64,000 nucleotides of DNA from Eriocheir sinensis (GCF_024679095.1 NC_066563.1:2991428-3055427), one strand, 5' to 3'; positions 1 to 11,601 are shown, counted from the stretch's first letter. Notes: a model not told the origin generated them from the letters alone. Made by a program: numbers and translations.

Positions 1-241
1 CCGTCACGCGCCCCGGAGGAAGCATCAGAAGGAATTTCCCTCCGGCAGGTGTGGCGGCGGCGAGGCTGGTGAGGCAAATTACGCCGTGACGTCAAGACTC
101 AAGGGAGGAATCACGTCACCGCAAGTATGAAGGTCGATTTGTTAGCGCATTCGTGTCCTGTTCTTTTCCGGTCTTCAGTTGCAATTGTTGTGTATTTTAG
201 TGTTAGTTGACGACATGACGATGATTTTTTATCATATCTAT

Positions 242-245
<4 letters not shown>
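1..245. other. Leading unique sequence
   Basis: No coding or repeat signal is visible before the first CA tract, apart from the CRE palindrome listed separately. Confidence 0.5.
87..94. promoter_or_regulatory. Perfect CRE-type palindrome TGACGTCA
   Basis: The octamer TGACGTCA is the consensus site of CREB/ATF bZIP factors. It sits after AAATTACGCCG, and a half-site (CACGTCACC) follows near 112. One such octamer is expected per 64 kb by chance, so a single copy is weak evidence of function. Confidence 0.2.

Positions 246-293
<48 letters not shown>
246..293. repeat. (CA)n microsatellite
   Basis: About 24 uninterrupted CA units between ATCATT and TTTAGCC. Confidence 0.97.
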
Positions 294-834
<541 letters not shown>

Positions 835-986
835 TCATTACCGTCAGCACGTTGCCTCCGTAACAGGTGTGCGGCGCCTCACCTGCAATGATGGCCGACA
901 CTCACTTCAACACACACCGCCTGGCTCGCAGAACCACGCTAACGCTATTTCCTGACTGAAAAATCAACTGAGGAATTTTCTATACG

Positions 987-1009
987 TCTCTCTCTCTCTC
1001 TCTCTCTCT
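987..1009. repeat. (TC)n microsatellite
   Basis: A short perfect tract of about 11 TC units after TATACG. Confidence 0.95.
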
Positions 1010-1327
1010 TCCCGCATCGGAACATGATGTAATGAAACTTTAATCACCGATAAAAAGTCACTAAAAATATCAGTGGACCATCAAATCAGAGGCTGTTCTG
1101 ACTATTCATTTTTATAGTTTTTTTTATTTGGTGCCGAACCAGAGCTATGACTTGAGTGCATGTCGGTGTCTGAAGAGGAAAGCTTTAAAGGATTAGTGCC
1201 GAGTCTCTATAGTGATTCCTTTCAGCAGATATGTTTCTTGTGTTACATGGACAGTTTCTACCCAATGTGCCGTCGGAATAGACTACTGGTTGGCTACCTA
1301 CTGCTCTCCGGGTTATGCAAGTAGCTA

Positions 1328-1396
1328 TGTATTTCTGGACGAGCCAGTGAATAAAGTTTTGATGTTGCAATGTCTCAATTTTAACCTGTAATACAC
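1328..1396. repeat. Diverged direct repeat, copy 1
   Basis: The stretch from TATTTCTGGACGAG through GATGTTGCAATGTCTC and AATTTTAA has a counterpart about 415 bp downstream with the same motif order. Between the copies lie unique DNA and a CA/CT microsatellite. Confidence 0.55.
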
Positions 1397-1633
1397 CGAG
1401 TCATTCAGCTAAATAGAAAAATTCCACCAATCACCGAGCCATGAAAGTCAACACGGCAAAAATAACTCGCTGCGCAGTCCACCGCGTTGAAATAAATCTT
1501 TAGCTCACGCGGATCTCTATAAAACTCTTAATCCTCTCAGGGGACTGCTCGTGACAGTACAGGAGAGACTAGACTCGGGCGTGGCAATCCTCATCTTCAA
1601 AGGATCACACGATGGCTTCAATTTAGCACGATC

Positions 1634-1679
<46 letters not shown>

Positions 1680-1694
1680 CTCTCTCTCTCTCTC
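1634..1694. repeat. Compound (CA)n(CT)n microsatellite
   Basis: About 21 CA units run straight into about 9 CT units at 1676, then GTCGTAAC. This is the reverse-complement arrangement of the compound tract at 731-831. Confidence 0.96.
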
Positions 1695-1741
1695 GTCGTA
1701 ACAGATTAATCACGCGGCACTTAAATTACGAAAGTCGGTAT

Positions 1742-1805
1742 CTATTTACGGACGAGAATACAAGGAATGCAGCTTAAATGTTGAAATGTCTCTATTTTAA
1801 AATAT

Positions 1806-1807
<2 letters not shown>
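1742..1807. repeat. Diverged direct repeat, copy 2
   Basis: TATTTACGGACGAG, then ATGTTGAAATGTCTC and TATTTTAAA, matches the copy at 1328-1396. It is followed at once by a CT tract, whereas copy 1 is followed by unique DNA. Confidence 0.55.

Positions 1808-1809
<2 letters not shown>

Positions 1810-1854
<45 letters not shown>
1810..1854. repeat. (CT)n microsatellite
   Basis: About 22 CT units directly downstream of the second direct-repeat copy. Confidence 0.96.
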
Positions 1855-1856
<2 letters not shown>

Positions 1857-2201
1857 CCGGGGTAAAGATGGGTCTCCATTTATCTCCCACTAATTGTCCC
1901 GCCGAGGATAAAAACAACCCAAGTAATGTAATAAAACGTACGAGGAACTTGAGATAGTGAGTCAGACACCATTTTCGGCGATCATTAACTTGGCTTGACT
2001 ATATATATTTACGGGGAAGATCTGCTCATTTTCCGAGTAAGGTAATGTTTAGTGTTTGAGGGAACCACGTGACCTGCCTTCAAAAGGGCTACACGAAGTT
2101 ACACAGTTGGACCTCGTAGTACAATCAGGTCCATTACGTTAGATCTACTGTGATTTAAGTCCTCGCGGAGCCGTACGGGTGGAGGTAAGTGGCGGGGATG
2201 T
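1855..2201. other. No supported gene or element
   Basis: Unique-looking DNA between the CT tract and the MITE. No motif stands out. Confidence 0.4.
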
Positions 2202-2367
2202 TTAACCCCTTCAATACAAGCAGACAAAACATAACCTCCATGCCATATCCTGGTTTTACAGACTACGTAGAATAGTCCAATGACCATGACGCACATACAG
2301 CGTCTCTAGGATATGGTTCGAGAGATGAAATGACTCATATACTGCGTCATGGTACTGAAGAGGTTAA
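2202..2367. mobile_element. TTAA-flanked foldback MITE, piggyBac-like ends
   Basis: A 166-bp unit begins TTAACCCCTTCAATAC, and its reverse-complemented right end reads TTAACCTCTTCAGTAC: 14 of 16 bases match, with TTAA outermost on both sides. TTAA duplication with C-rich inner ends is the signature of piggyBac-superfamily elements. Nested inverted pairs lie inside: CCATGACGCA (2284-2293) with TGCGTCATGG (2343-2352), and CCATATCCT (2243) with AGGATATGG (2308), so the strand should fold. There is no ORF, so any movement would need transposase in trans. From memory, similar ends are abundant in decapod genomes. That link and the superfamily call are inference; the inverted ends are seen directly. 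Confidence 0.75.
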
Positions 2368-3385
2368 AGGGCGGATGTGGCGAGGTAGCGGAGAGGTGGG
2401 ATGCTGGGAAAGCGGTGTGTGAATGACGACCATCACCGCAAGAGGAGAGGCACGAGGGAAGCGGTGAGGGGTCTGTGGCTGCCGGGGGAATGGGAGGAAG
2501 TGGGACGAAAAAGCAGACCACGCAAGCAGTGAAAAGGCGAATCGAGACGCCACCAAACATCGTCCCAAACATTAACTCATCAGAGCATAAGAGCACCAGG
2601 AGTCTCCCAAAGGCGAGTCGTTCTATGCAGGGAACTTAAAACCCACTGCTAGCGGTCAAAACCTGGCTCTTTTTTTATTGCAAGAACCATATTAACATCA
2701 TTCCAGTTATTGTCCTTCACTCACTCGCAAATTTAAGTCAGGTGTCCATCCACACTTAACATTAAGAGAGAATGCAACTTTTGAGGGTTTAATCCAACAA
2801 TTTAGCACGCTGGCAGTACACATCAGAAAACCTTCGCTATAGTCGTTCTTTTAGTTAATCTGTACTCACGTGAATACGGATACCCTGCATAAGTCATCAC
2901 GCACCTGGAAAGAGATGAAAAATAAATTAGTACACAGTGTTCAAATGAATAGCAAGAGTAATGAATAATGCATTGAAATAAAACATAATCATGACGGTGG
3001 AGGAATATAAAATGAAGGAAACGCTAAGAGAAAAGGTGAAAGGGAGACTGAATGGAGGTTATGGAAAGAAGAGAAAGAAAACGGAAACAATTGCACATAC
3101 AACGTGAATGGAAAATGAAGGTGGAGATAAAGAACAAAGGGGGCAGGGAAAGACAGACACTGCAAGACATGGCGAGAGTATAAAAGTCCGAGAGAGAAGA
3201 AGAATCATTCGGGAGAGTGGGAGGGGGAGCAAGAAGCCAGCAGGAGGGGATGGGGCCAGCAAAACCCTTCCCCCTGTGGCAGTCTCTCAAGGCAGTGGCT
3301 GAGAAAATGAGTCTCCGGCTTGAGAGTCACCGACCGAACGCCACCCACGTCCCTCTGCCTCCCCGTACTTACCGACCCAAACACA
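2368..3385. other. No supported gene; purine-rich patch
   Basis: The + strand is purine-rich over about 2370-2500 and 2990-3260. The frames here are Ser/Pro/Leu-rich translations of that bias. No domain is recognisable. Confidence 0.5.
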
Positions 3386-3570
3386 CCCGCACGAAGGTAG
3401 AGCGGCTGTTACTAAATATGCTCGGGAAGACCTTGAAACGACAGTACATTACCATTTACCTCCTCCCCTTCCCGTCCTTTCCAACCCATAACACACCGGC
3501 GCACAAAGGTAGGGTGGCTGTAACTAGATCTGCTGGGAAGACCTTGAAACCACAGTACATTACTATTCTC
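3386..3570. repeat. Two-copy tandem repeat, ~112-bp unit
   Basis: AAGGTAGAGCGGCTGTTACT at 3394 and AAGGTAGGGTGGCTGTAACT at 3506 each lead into GGGAAGACCTTGAAAC and ACAGTACATTAC. The anchors are 112 bp apart with few mismatches. A 135-aa + frame crossing both copies shows the repeat at protein level (GKTLKRQYITI and GKTLKPQYITI). That follows from the DNA duplication and is not evidence of coding. Confidence 0.85.
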
Positions 3571-4690
3571 CATGACAAGAAATACTCCCATCCGTTTCCT
3601 CTTTTTGCAGTAATGAGACAGTAGCATTACCTTTTTCGTCAAGCGTAAGAAGGTAAGGTTTTGTGGCCAGTGGGTGGAATGGAGTCTCATTCAGCTCTCC
3701 TTGGACCCGCCACACACTCTCACTCATTCACAAACACATGCTCGCCGCCGTCCGTTCATTCACTTCTTGCCTCTCGTAGCCTCTCGCAGTCCTCTTGCGG
3801 TAAGAATCACAGTTTCTAGACTTCCCACCATGCACGGTTATCCTCCAGAGAGCGTGACGGGAAAGGGCGGTGAACCGGCCTCAAAGTGCCAGTGTTTACT
3901 ATGCCAGTTGGAAGATAATTTGGTGTGCTCTGAACATAATAGTTAAGGGGAGGACTTAGAGGCTGAACCCTGCCATCACTGAGTACCTGTACCTTTAACC
4001 CATCGTTTCAATAAGACTCCCCTGTGTCTACATCTTATTCTTCCATAATTGATTGAATAATATACATGAAATGCAAGACGTTATCGCCTTTGCTTATCTT
4101 TCAATGAGTCCACGCTCCACATGCTGCACTACAACGCACACTGAATGACAGGTGTTTACTCCATGCCAAACCCACGACATATGAACGACTGTTTACAGCT
4201 TGATGACTGCAAAACCCCAAAACACAGCGGTTGTAACCCACTGCCATAATAACGGTATTTGAGGTTGCACCATATGTCACGCACCTCAGGGTGATGCCTC
4301 TTCAGCACACCTTCGAAAAACAAGGGAAAATCTTCCGTCGTCTCGTCGTCTACTTGAAACCCAGACCAACGAGGCGGAGCGTGAGTGGCTTGTAGTGTTA
4401 CTGACTGATATAACACCGTCGTTAAGTGCATATTTCACTAATGTGTAGATAAGGTACTTAAAGATAAGAAATAAGGTCACTTTAACTCCCTCTCCCTCAT
4501 GCAGCTTGTATTCTCCCTGCGTGCCCTCCAAGCGGCACCCCAGCGTGAGGGGACTCGAGGGCTGGGAAGGCTGACCACCTCCCAGTACACGTGACCAGTG
4601 ACTCCTCTGCCTGACTTATCCTGGCCGCGGACTCCTCGGCACGCCGCACATGCCTCTGCCATAGACTCTGCCCTTACGTCCCTCATACAC
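3571..4690. other. No supported gene or element
   Basis: Includes TTAACCCATCG at 3996, a single TTAACCC end with no inverted partner found downstream. No frame resembles a known protein. Confidence 0.45.
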
Positions 4691-5255
4691 CCTGGACCTC
4701 CTACCTTTCACGTTCAGTCATACACCAAATCTGAAACCTTTACACTTAACACGCTTAACTCGTATGTTGTCGAATGTTGTCCAGAGAAAACTCAGGTACC
4801 CCTTACCCCTGTGGACCTCCTACATTACAAAGAATTTATAGAAGTCTATACTCAAAGGCAATCATAATAACGTGTGTATGCTGGCTCTGGAGAAGCGTCA
4901 GGTATAGCAAAACCAAACAAAGTGTGCTGGACCTCCAAATTTACATTGAAACTTTGCCTGAATCCTAAATATTTCAAGAACAACCATGAGATGCTATTTT
5001 GTGTTCTGCGTGACGCGTAAGGAATTGGGAGACAACCATGGAACTTAAACCATGGACAAAACATGGAACTTAACCATGCAAGCCTTGCATATGTTGTCCT
5101 TACTAGCGTCAGGCACACAAACTCGAACTATATATGCAGAACTTCCCTCCTTACAAAAAATACAGACCAATTTACACACTAAAGGACAACCCCGAGAGCC
5201 TGCCGTTTGTTGTCCGGGGAAGCGTCAGGTACCCAAGCCAACTAAGTATGATCAA
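4690..5255. repeat. Old tandem array, ~105-117-bp unit, 4-5 copies
   Basis: The recurring anchors are GTTGTCCAGAGAAAACTCAG (about 4774), CTGGAGAAGCGTCAGGTA (about 4888), TTGTCCTTACTAGCGTCAGG (about 5093) and TTGTCCGGGGAAGCGTCAGG (about 5209). GGACCTCCTAC or a variant accompanies several copies. Spacing of about 108, 2x105 and 117 bp suggests one copy between 4.9 and 5.1 kb has decayed. A local duplication of CATGGAACTTAA (5037 and 5064) lies inside. Confidence 0.6.
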
Positions 5256-5999
5256 TAGGCAGCACAGGTGGCCGCATCGGCGCTCATTATGTAAATGTGT
5301 CGCTCAAAGCCTCTCGCACCTGTCGGCAATCGCCCCTGGCACTCACTCCCTCCCCTCCCCTCGCCTCCATGCCTCGCCGCAACCCCCAACCCCAACAACA
5401 GTGTGGACCTTCAACAGAACACACACATCTAGTGAGGCAAAGAAGTGGCCAACCCTTCCTGTCTATTCTATGAAATGTTTATTCAAGGAACGCCCTGTGT
5501 CTATTATTACTACTGTTGTGTGAATTAAAGAAAACATAATTCAATGTAAAGTGCAGACATTCTCCATGACCAGAAACCGATTTCAACCATCAATGTAAAA
5601 AAATATAACTGTGTGTGTGTGTGTGTGTATTCGTGAAATGTACAACGGTGCATACATGCATGTGTGCATGAGGGCGTGTGTGTGTGTGCTGGCGCGCCTC
5701 TGTACACCAAGCAGGTAAAAATAAGCAACGAAACCCCCGGGTGTGCACAGGTGTAGTAATGACTTCCGCCAGACCCCCTTGTCTACCTACCCCCAACCCC
5801 CCAAGCCCCGCAAGAACCCACCAGATGACCGCAACACAGGCCGGCCATCGCGCCAACACACCACATGCTCGTCAAACACCGGAACACCAGAACAACCTCA
5901 CACTCAGCGGCAGAACTCTCTTGCTTCGACCAATCCTGCGGCCGAGAACAGGACGCAGAACATGCCAAGCAACGACAAAAGGTAAGGCTGCAAAGGAAT
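5256..5999. other. No supported gene or element
   Basis: A pyrimidine-rich patch near 5340-5400, the short GT tract at 5611 and a C-rich patch at 5780-5830. Nothing else is recognised. Confidence 0.45.
5611..5628. repeat. (GT)n microsatellite
   Basis: Nine GT units. A second short imperfect TG run lies at 5677-5690. Confidence 0.9.
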
Positions 6000-6635
6000 C
6001 TGGAAGGATAAATAACAAGGCAAAGGGTAGGAAGGAACGGCAGCTTCACCCCACAGAATTAACAACAAACACACCGCTTGCTCCCTACACTAACACCATG
6101 TAAGGAGGACAAAAAGGGGACAATCGAAAAGGAAACAAAATAATCTGGAGGGATAATCAGAAGGAAAGGAACTACAAACATTCCGCCTGTTTTCTAAGGT
6201 GATAAGAAGCATAGAGACCGACAGAAAACAGGAGGCGAGGCAGCAAAGGACTATGGGAGGATAATCAGAGCTCAACGGAAGAAAGGGGCGGTATTTTCAC
6301 TCATAAAATCTACCACAAACAAGCCGCCTGCTCTCCATGGCGGCAACAAGCATAGAGACCAACAGAAAACAAGAGACAACAAAGAACTCTGCATGGGAGG
6401 ATAATCAGAGGTCAACGGAAGGAAGGGGCGTAGTTTCACTCATAAAATCTACCCAAAACCACACCACCTGCTTTCTATGGTAACACAAGGTACCTAACTA
6501 ACAGAAAACAAGAGGCAAGGCAGCAAAGAACTCCGGGAGGATAATCAGGAGCCAACGGAAGGAAGGGGCGGTAGTTTCACCCATAAAATCTACACCACAA
6601 ACACGCCGCCTGCTTTCTATGGTGACAGTTACTAC
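6000..6635. repeat. Tandem array, ~140-bp unit, five copies
   Basis: GGAGG(G)ATAATCAG recurs at 6147, 6256, 6396 and 6536. CATAAAATCTAC recurs near 6302, 6441 and 6582. CCGCCTGCTTTCTATGG or a close variant recurs near 6183, 6322, 6467 and 6606, with a weaker form near 6071. The last three copies are the most alike and sit 139-145 bp apart, while the first is strongly diverged. This is how a short array looks when it was renewed from its right end. No copy holds a conserved open frame. Confidence 0.88.
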
Positions 6636-7297
6636 ATACACATCCTGTTCCCCGGTGCATAATTACTTTTTGTCCCTCTACTGCATTGAACAAAGAAGAG
6701 CTCATGGGCACGGAACAGTTGCAGGACCAGATGAATGCAAACAGCCTCCACTCCAAGCTTTATTGTCCCCTGCGACCCGGCTCTTCATCCTTACAAAAGC
6801 AATAAAGGACAATAACAGACAATGCCGCCGGAACCACGTGTGACAGCAACCGAATCTCCCTTAGCTTAGATACACTACATGATCCCAAAGCTCCTTCCCT
6901 GCCCCCGTCCCCTCCCAAACTACATCCCAACCTTCCTTCCTCCACCCTGTATAAAACCATTAACGCACAGAAGCAGAAATGACCCCAAACCAAAGCCACA
7001 TTTACACTTCACGCATATCCCTTGTCAAAGTCTCGCGTTCCTACCACAGCGGCGACAAAACAGCAATGCGAAAATGGCATGACACCAAGGGAAAAAAAGC
7101 AAAACAAAAGACGTGTGTTCAAAGCCTCGCCACGTACAGCTATCAAAGGGAATGTAAATCGCCTGCCTAAGAGGGTGAACGAGGGGTGGTATCATTATCA
7201 TCATCAGCAGGACAGTTCGTGGGCGGCAGGAGAGTGGCAGACGATCTTGAATCAATGTAGTGAACCATGGAGGGCGTGGGCGAAGCAGAGAGCGCCA

Positions 7298-7302
<5 letters not shown>
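6636..7302. other. No supported gene or element
   Basis: Moderately AT-rich; short frames in all phases, none with recognisable domains. Confidence 0.45.

Positions 7303-7340
<38 letters not shown>
7303..7340. repeat. (CA)n microsatellite
   Basis: About 19 CA units between CCAGAGGGA and GAATTATTC. Confidence 0.96.
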
Positions 7341-7342
<2 letters not shown>

Positions 7343-8004
7343 ATTATTCACCCTCCCGCCCACCGCCCAAGCCCATACACCAAATCAAACCGCCATTATT
7401 CATACCGCCCGCGAGAGAAAGTACATCGTAAAGAAGAACGGACAATTGAAAATGCAAATAGACGAGGCTAAATAAGTACTAAAGCGAGAAAAGGGAGAGG
7501 ACAGCAGAACAAAGGAAAGGAAGGGAGAGTAGAGTGAGTGAAAGCTCTTACCGCGGACGACTCTTAGTTCACATATTTCCTCTCCTCTTTAATTCATAAC
7601 CGAGTCTTCTTTTTTGTTTTAACTTTGGATCCCTATTGCCCCCAGAGACACCCACACCCACACTCACAACCACACACACACCCCGACCCACCCATCCACC
7701 CACACACACCACGAGCAGTTTCCCTCCAGACCAAAAGATAAATAAAGCATAATATCTGTCGGACAAGGCCAGACACTTTAGGAACACCTCGCGGGACCCA
7801 GCAGAGCACCACCAAGGGCCAGCAACAAGACCCCGAACGAAGGGTCACTGACCATCCCCACACGCCGGGACCATCAAGCCCTCCCTGTCCCCAACTGCCG
7901 CCCACCACGCCCTGGCACTAATAAAAATGGATCACCCACTCAAACTAACTAACCATGTACTTTTTTCAGTTAAGGAAGAGCGGTTTATGAGCAAGAGAGG
8001 AAAA
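7341..8004. other. No supported gene or element
   Basis: Contains an imperfect CA/CCCA-rich patch at 7650-7712, which produces the Gly/Val/Cys-rich minus-strand frames there. Confidence 0.45.
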
Positions 8005-8325
8005 TGGAGCGAAAAAGGACGAAATATGTAAGAGAAATCGCATAACAAATTCAAATACGACCGTTTTGTGTGTTTCTGAAGAATGAATCAGGAAAACAAA
8101 CGCACTAGAACGGAGTGAAAGGAAAAGGAACAAGCTGAAATAGAGAAAACCGCTTAAGATCCCACTCCAACCACGAAAGAGGACGAAAAATATCTCGGCT
8201 AATTCAAATACGACTCTAGTTTGTTTCTGAAGAGCGAATTCATAAACGCACAAGAACAGAATGAAAAGAAAAAAAAAGAAAAGGCTGAAACAGAGAACAA
8301 CGTGTAAGATCCAACTCCACCCACG
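8005..8325. repeat. Two-copy tandem repeat, ~153-bp unit
   Basis: AGGACGAAATATG (about 8017) pairs with AGGACGAAAAATAT (about 8180). AATTCAAATACGAC lies at 8048 and 8201. TTTCTGAAGAATGAAT pairs with TTTCTGAAGAGCGAAT, and AAGATCCCACTCCAACCACG with AAGATCCAACTCCACCCACG. Motif order is kept through the whole unit. Confidence 0.82.
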
Positions 8326-8839
8326 GACACAAAAACATTAAGAAATCTAATCCCTTCATTCTCAGCCAATTACATTTCCCTCTCTATCCTCACACAACAA
8401 CGCCACCAGACCACAGGTAAACCCCTCAACAAGTCCTCCGCCGCCGCTATCGTGTATCGTTCCAGTCACTCTTCCTCACCTCTGCTATTACCATCGCCGT
8501 TTGTCCCGCCCACGCGTCGCGCCCTCCTTATAAGCGACACAGGGCGAGCCATTAGACTTAATAAGATATGCCTCGAGAAAAAGAAAAGTGAGACAGGGTG
8601 ATGGGCTGGGCCGGTGGGTGGAGGAGGTGGAGGAGGAAAATGAAACAGAGAGGATCCGATGATGGGATAGGCAGGTGGGTGTAGGATGAGGAAGAGGAGG
8701 GGGAGGAGGTGAATGTAGGGGTTGTGGTGTGATGGAGTATGTAGGGGGATGTGTGGGTAAGGAGTATGTAGCTGTGGTGGTGCTGGTATAAAAATCTTGT
8801 ATAAAATATTCTGATAGGAGGAGAGGAAGGCAGTAATGT
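8326..8839. other. No supported gene; G/A-rich patch
   Basis: From about 8585 to 8790 the + strand is G/A/T-rich with repeated GGTGGGTGGAGGAGG-like runs. Minus-strand frames there are Pro/Ser-rich low-complexity readings. Confidence 0.45.
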
Positions 8840-8856
8840 GAGAGAGCGAGAGAGAG

Positions 8857-8913
<57 letters not shown>
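8840..8913. repeat. (GA)n microsatellite with CG interruptions
   Basis: About 37 GA units broken by two GCGA imperfections near 8847 and 8859, followed by ATGATGATGATAA. Confidence 0.96.
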
Positions 8914-8917
<4 letters not shown>

Positions 8918-9338
8918 TGATGATGATAAACGTTGTATTGTCCTTTCCATTCCCAAATAAACACACCAAGAAATTTCACTAATATTCCCCATGAAGCTAC
9001 AATACTACTCTAACATCACTATATACCAAGTAAGACCTAAATAATGAACAATAAAGAAGAAAAACAAAACAAAGCATCAGTCTTTAACAAAACCCACATA
9101 CTAAAACGATAAGAACACACATAGGCCTACCCTCCCCGTCCCCCTAAAAACAAATACACTCGTAAAAGCCACTAACTAAGCGTGTTCAAAGGGCAGTTAT
9201 TTTTCCCTTTAGTGCCATTTGTCTCTATTCACACCGCTGCCCCGCCTTCCCCCTCCTTGATGCTGCAATTTCTCATCCTAATTGTATCCTCTTCCGCTGC
9301 CTTGCCCTCTCTAGATACCATTTACAACTTCTTTTTGT

Positions 9339-9341
<3 letters not shown>

Positions 9342-9389
<48 letters not shown>
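9342..9389. repeat. (CT)n microsatellite
   Basis: About 24 CT units, immediately upstream of the tandem array that starts near 9395. Confidence 0.96.
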
Positions 9390-9391
<2 letters not shown>

Positions 9392-9394
9392 CGT

Positions 9395-9930
9395 GGCTAC
9401 TCTCGTTTCTCTACCTCTACTTCCGTCCACGTCTACCTCTTGTCTCCGTTGTGTTCAGAATGCCAGGGTTATTTTCTTTTTTCAATTATTTCTTTTTAGT
9501 TCGACTGTATTTTGTTGCTTTCCTCGGTTTTTTTTTCTAACTTTGATTCCGTCCACGTCCACCTCTTATTTCTTTGTTGTGTTCAGAATGCCAGGATCTT
9601 TTTTTTTTTTTTTTTTTTTTACTTCAATTCGTTCTCCTTAGTTGGGTTGTATTGCAGATTCGCTCACTTCAGTATCTATCTTCCTTAACATCCGTCTGCT
9701 TCGTTTACGTATTTCGTGATGTTCAGAATACCAGATTTTTCTTTCTTTAATTTGTTCTCTTTCTTTCAGCTCGTTCGTATTATTTTCTGGTTCGTCCTGT
9801 GTAACTGCCTTTTTTTCTTTATTCTGGTTTGTATTCCCAATTTAATGTTTCCAAATTCAAGTCTTTTTCCTTTTATATATGCTGTATGTTAGAACCGTTT
9901 CGTTGAGTTCGTGATCTTCATTTTTTTTCT
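9395..9930. repeat. T-rich tandem array, ~128-141-bp unit, 3-4 copies
   Basis: TCCGTCCACGTCTACCTC leads to GTGTTCAGAATGCCAGG near 9421. TCCGTCCACGTCCACCTC leads to GTGTTCAGAATGCCAGG near 9549. TCCGTCTGCTTCGTTTACG leads to ATGTTCAGAATACCAG near 9690. A fourth remnant (GAACCGTTTCGTTGAG..GTGATCTTC) lies near 9892. Copies one and two are closest. The poly-T at 9600-9620 lies inside copy two. Confidence 0.82.
9600..9620. repeat. Poly-T run
   Basis: Twenty-one T residues within the second copy of the surrounding array. The matching place in copy one is only T-rich. Confidence 0.9.
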
Positions 9931-10239
9931 TCTATATTTTCTCTTCTTTCTTTCTTCGGTTCATTCCTGTCTTCTCATTCTACCCTCGTGGACGTGACTG
10001 GTCAGGAGTCGCGTCTCTGAAAGAATCCACCGTTCGCTCACTTATCTTTTTTTTGTATTTTTTTTCCTCGCCGCCTTCAAGAAGAGATAAACCTGAATAC
10101 AAATTACGAAACTCACGGTCTGGCGGCTTGGAAATGGTTTTAATTGACGTTGATTTCTTACAGTAAATACCTGTGTCACCTGAACCCAGCGCTGAACGAG
10201 GCGTGCTTTCTTGGTATCTTAATTCTAATGTTGCGTATA
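9931..10239. other. No supported gene or element
   Basis: T-rich tail of the preceding array passing into unique DNA. Confidence 0.4.
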
Positions 10240-10480
10240 CATACTAACCTAACTAACATGATGCTGTGGTATGGGACTAATGAGAGCCACTGGGCGTGTT
10301 CGAAGCTATCTACATGTACTAGCCAGACCAAACGTAGCATCACCTAACACAAAAGAAACCAAAATCTAGACTATCCACGCCTGCCTAAGACTAATATAAC
10401 CCAACCTGCGTAACATGACGCCGTGCTAAGGATCTAATGAGAGGTGTGTTCATCATTTATATACTAACCTGACCAACCCC
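10240..10480. repeat. Two-copy direct repeat, ~157-bp spacing
   Basis: AACCTAACTAACATGATGC with ACTAATGAGAG and CGTGTTC (from 10247) is matched by AACCCAACCTGCGTAACATG with TCTAATGAGAG and TGTGTTC (from 10399). TACTAACCTGACCAACC at the end of copy two echoes the start of copy one. Confidence 0.5.
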
Positions 10481-10757
10481 AACCTGGCCTTAATGGACTT
10501 AATCAACCTAACGAAAACGTAAAACAAAAACAAATCTAATGACATGATAATCTAACCAAAAGGGAATGAATCTGTGTGATAAATGAGTCCTAAAAGCAAA
10601 ATAAGAAGGACAACTTATCATTCGACCATAAAATTGATGATCAAACAGATACTCTTCATCATAGATATTTTCCAAATGGTTTAAACGAAGAAAACTGGTG
10701 TACATTCAATTGGTCTTTTATTTATGTTTCGTTTAGGAATTCCGGATCATCAGATGG
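10481..10757. other. No supported gene or element
   Basis: AT-rich unique DNA leading into the poly-A run. Confidence 0.4.
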
Positions 10758-10893
10758 AAAAAAAAAAAAAAAAAAAAAAAAAAACAGGACCGAATCCAAA
10801 CAAGGAAACGCAAGGCTAAAAGAACATAAGCCTAAACTTTGCCTTAAAAAAAAAAAAAAAATAATAAATAAATAAATAAATAAATAAATAAAT
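10758..10893. repeat. Poly-A run and (AAAT)n block
   Basis: A 27-base A run (10758-10784) is followed after about 60 bp by a second A run and seven or more AAAT units (10847-10893). Two A-rich tails this close could be retroposon tails, but no retroposon body or target duplication is recognised upstream. Confidence 0.85.
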
Positions 10894-11120
10894 TACAAAG
10901 TCGTTCAATCAAAAGCTCAAGGCCTTAAAAGCATCTTACAATACCATTCCGCGGCCACAGCCTCCGTATTAATATTTCTTTCATGGTTAAACAGAGGAAA
11001 TCGCCTGGCAGCTCACCTCAACTCCGATACCTTTGATGGGCTACCTCTCAACGCCGATTAGAGCTGATAACAAATACTTGGCGACCATCGCGCGTTTGAT
11101 ATTTGATAAGGAACATTGAT

Positions 11121-11121
<1 letters not shown>

Positions 11122-11188
<67 letters not shown>
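11122..11188. repeat. (GA)n microsatellite
   Basis: About 33 perfect GA units. Confidence 0.97.
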
Positions 11189-11191
<3 letters not shown>

Positions 11192-11310
11192 CAAGCCCCT
11201 GGGGAAATCTATGTACAAGTATAAAAGCATAGTCCAGCGGCGGCTATGAAACGGTATAAACAAGAATTAATAGCTCTCCTCCGGCACACATTCGAGATTT
11301 ATTTAAAGCT

Positions 11311-11311
<1 letters not shown>

Positions 11312-11341
<30 letters not shown>
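11312..11341. repeat. (CA)n microsatellite
   Basis: Fifteen CA units after TTAAAGCTGA. Confidence 0.95.
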
Positions 11342-11342
<1 letters not shown>

Positions 11343-11469
11343 AGTAGGCCTACGACTCCACTTGGGAAGATGTTAATTTAATATATGACAACCAAACAAC
11401 ATTAACCTTTGACCCGAGACTTCCAAGGTTTTCGACGTGACTAAACAAACTCAAGACGCCCATGAATGA

Positions 11470-11556
11470 ACAGTAGAAGTAGTAGTAGTAGTAGTAGTAA
11501 TAACAATAACATTAATAATAATAATAATAATAATAACAACAACAACAACAATAAAG
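11470..11556. repeat. Mixed trinucleotide block (AGT)n(AAT)n(AAC)n
   Basis: AGT units pass into AAT units and then AAC units, each about 7-9 long. The three phases differ by single substitutions, so the block probably grew by successive mutation and expansion. The Ser/Asn-rich frame across it is an artefact. Confidence 0.93.
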
Positions 11557-11601
11557 TAACATCAATAATAACTAATTCAATGTGTGTGTATACGATTGCG
11601 G

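Noticed and set aside
3996..4012. Second TTAACCC MITE end
   Set aside because: No inverted GGGTTAA partner found within several hundred bases. The single words at 25513, 27406 and 55972 were dropped for the same reason.
10758..10893. Poly-A tails of processed retroposons
   Set aside because: No recognisable body or target duplication upstream.
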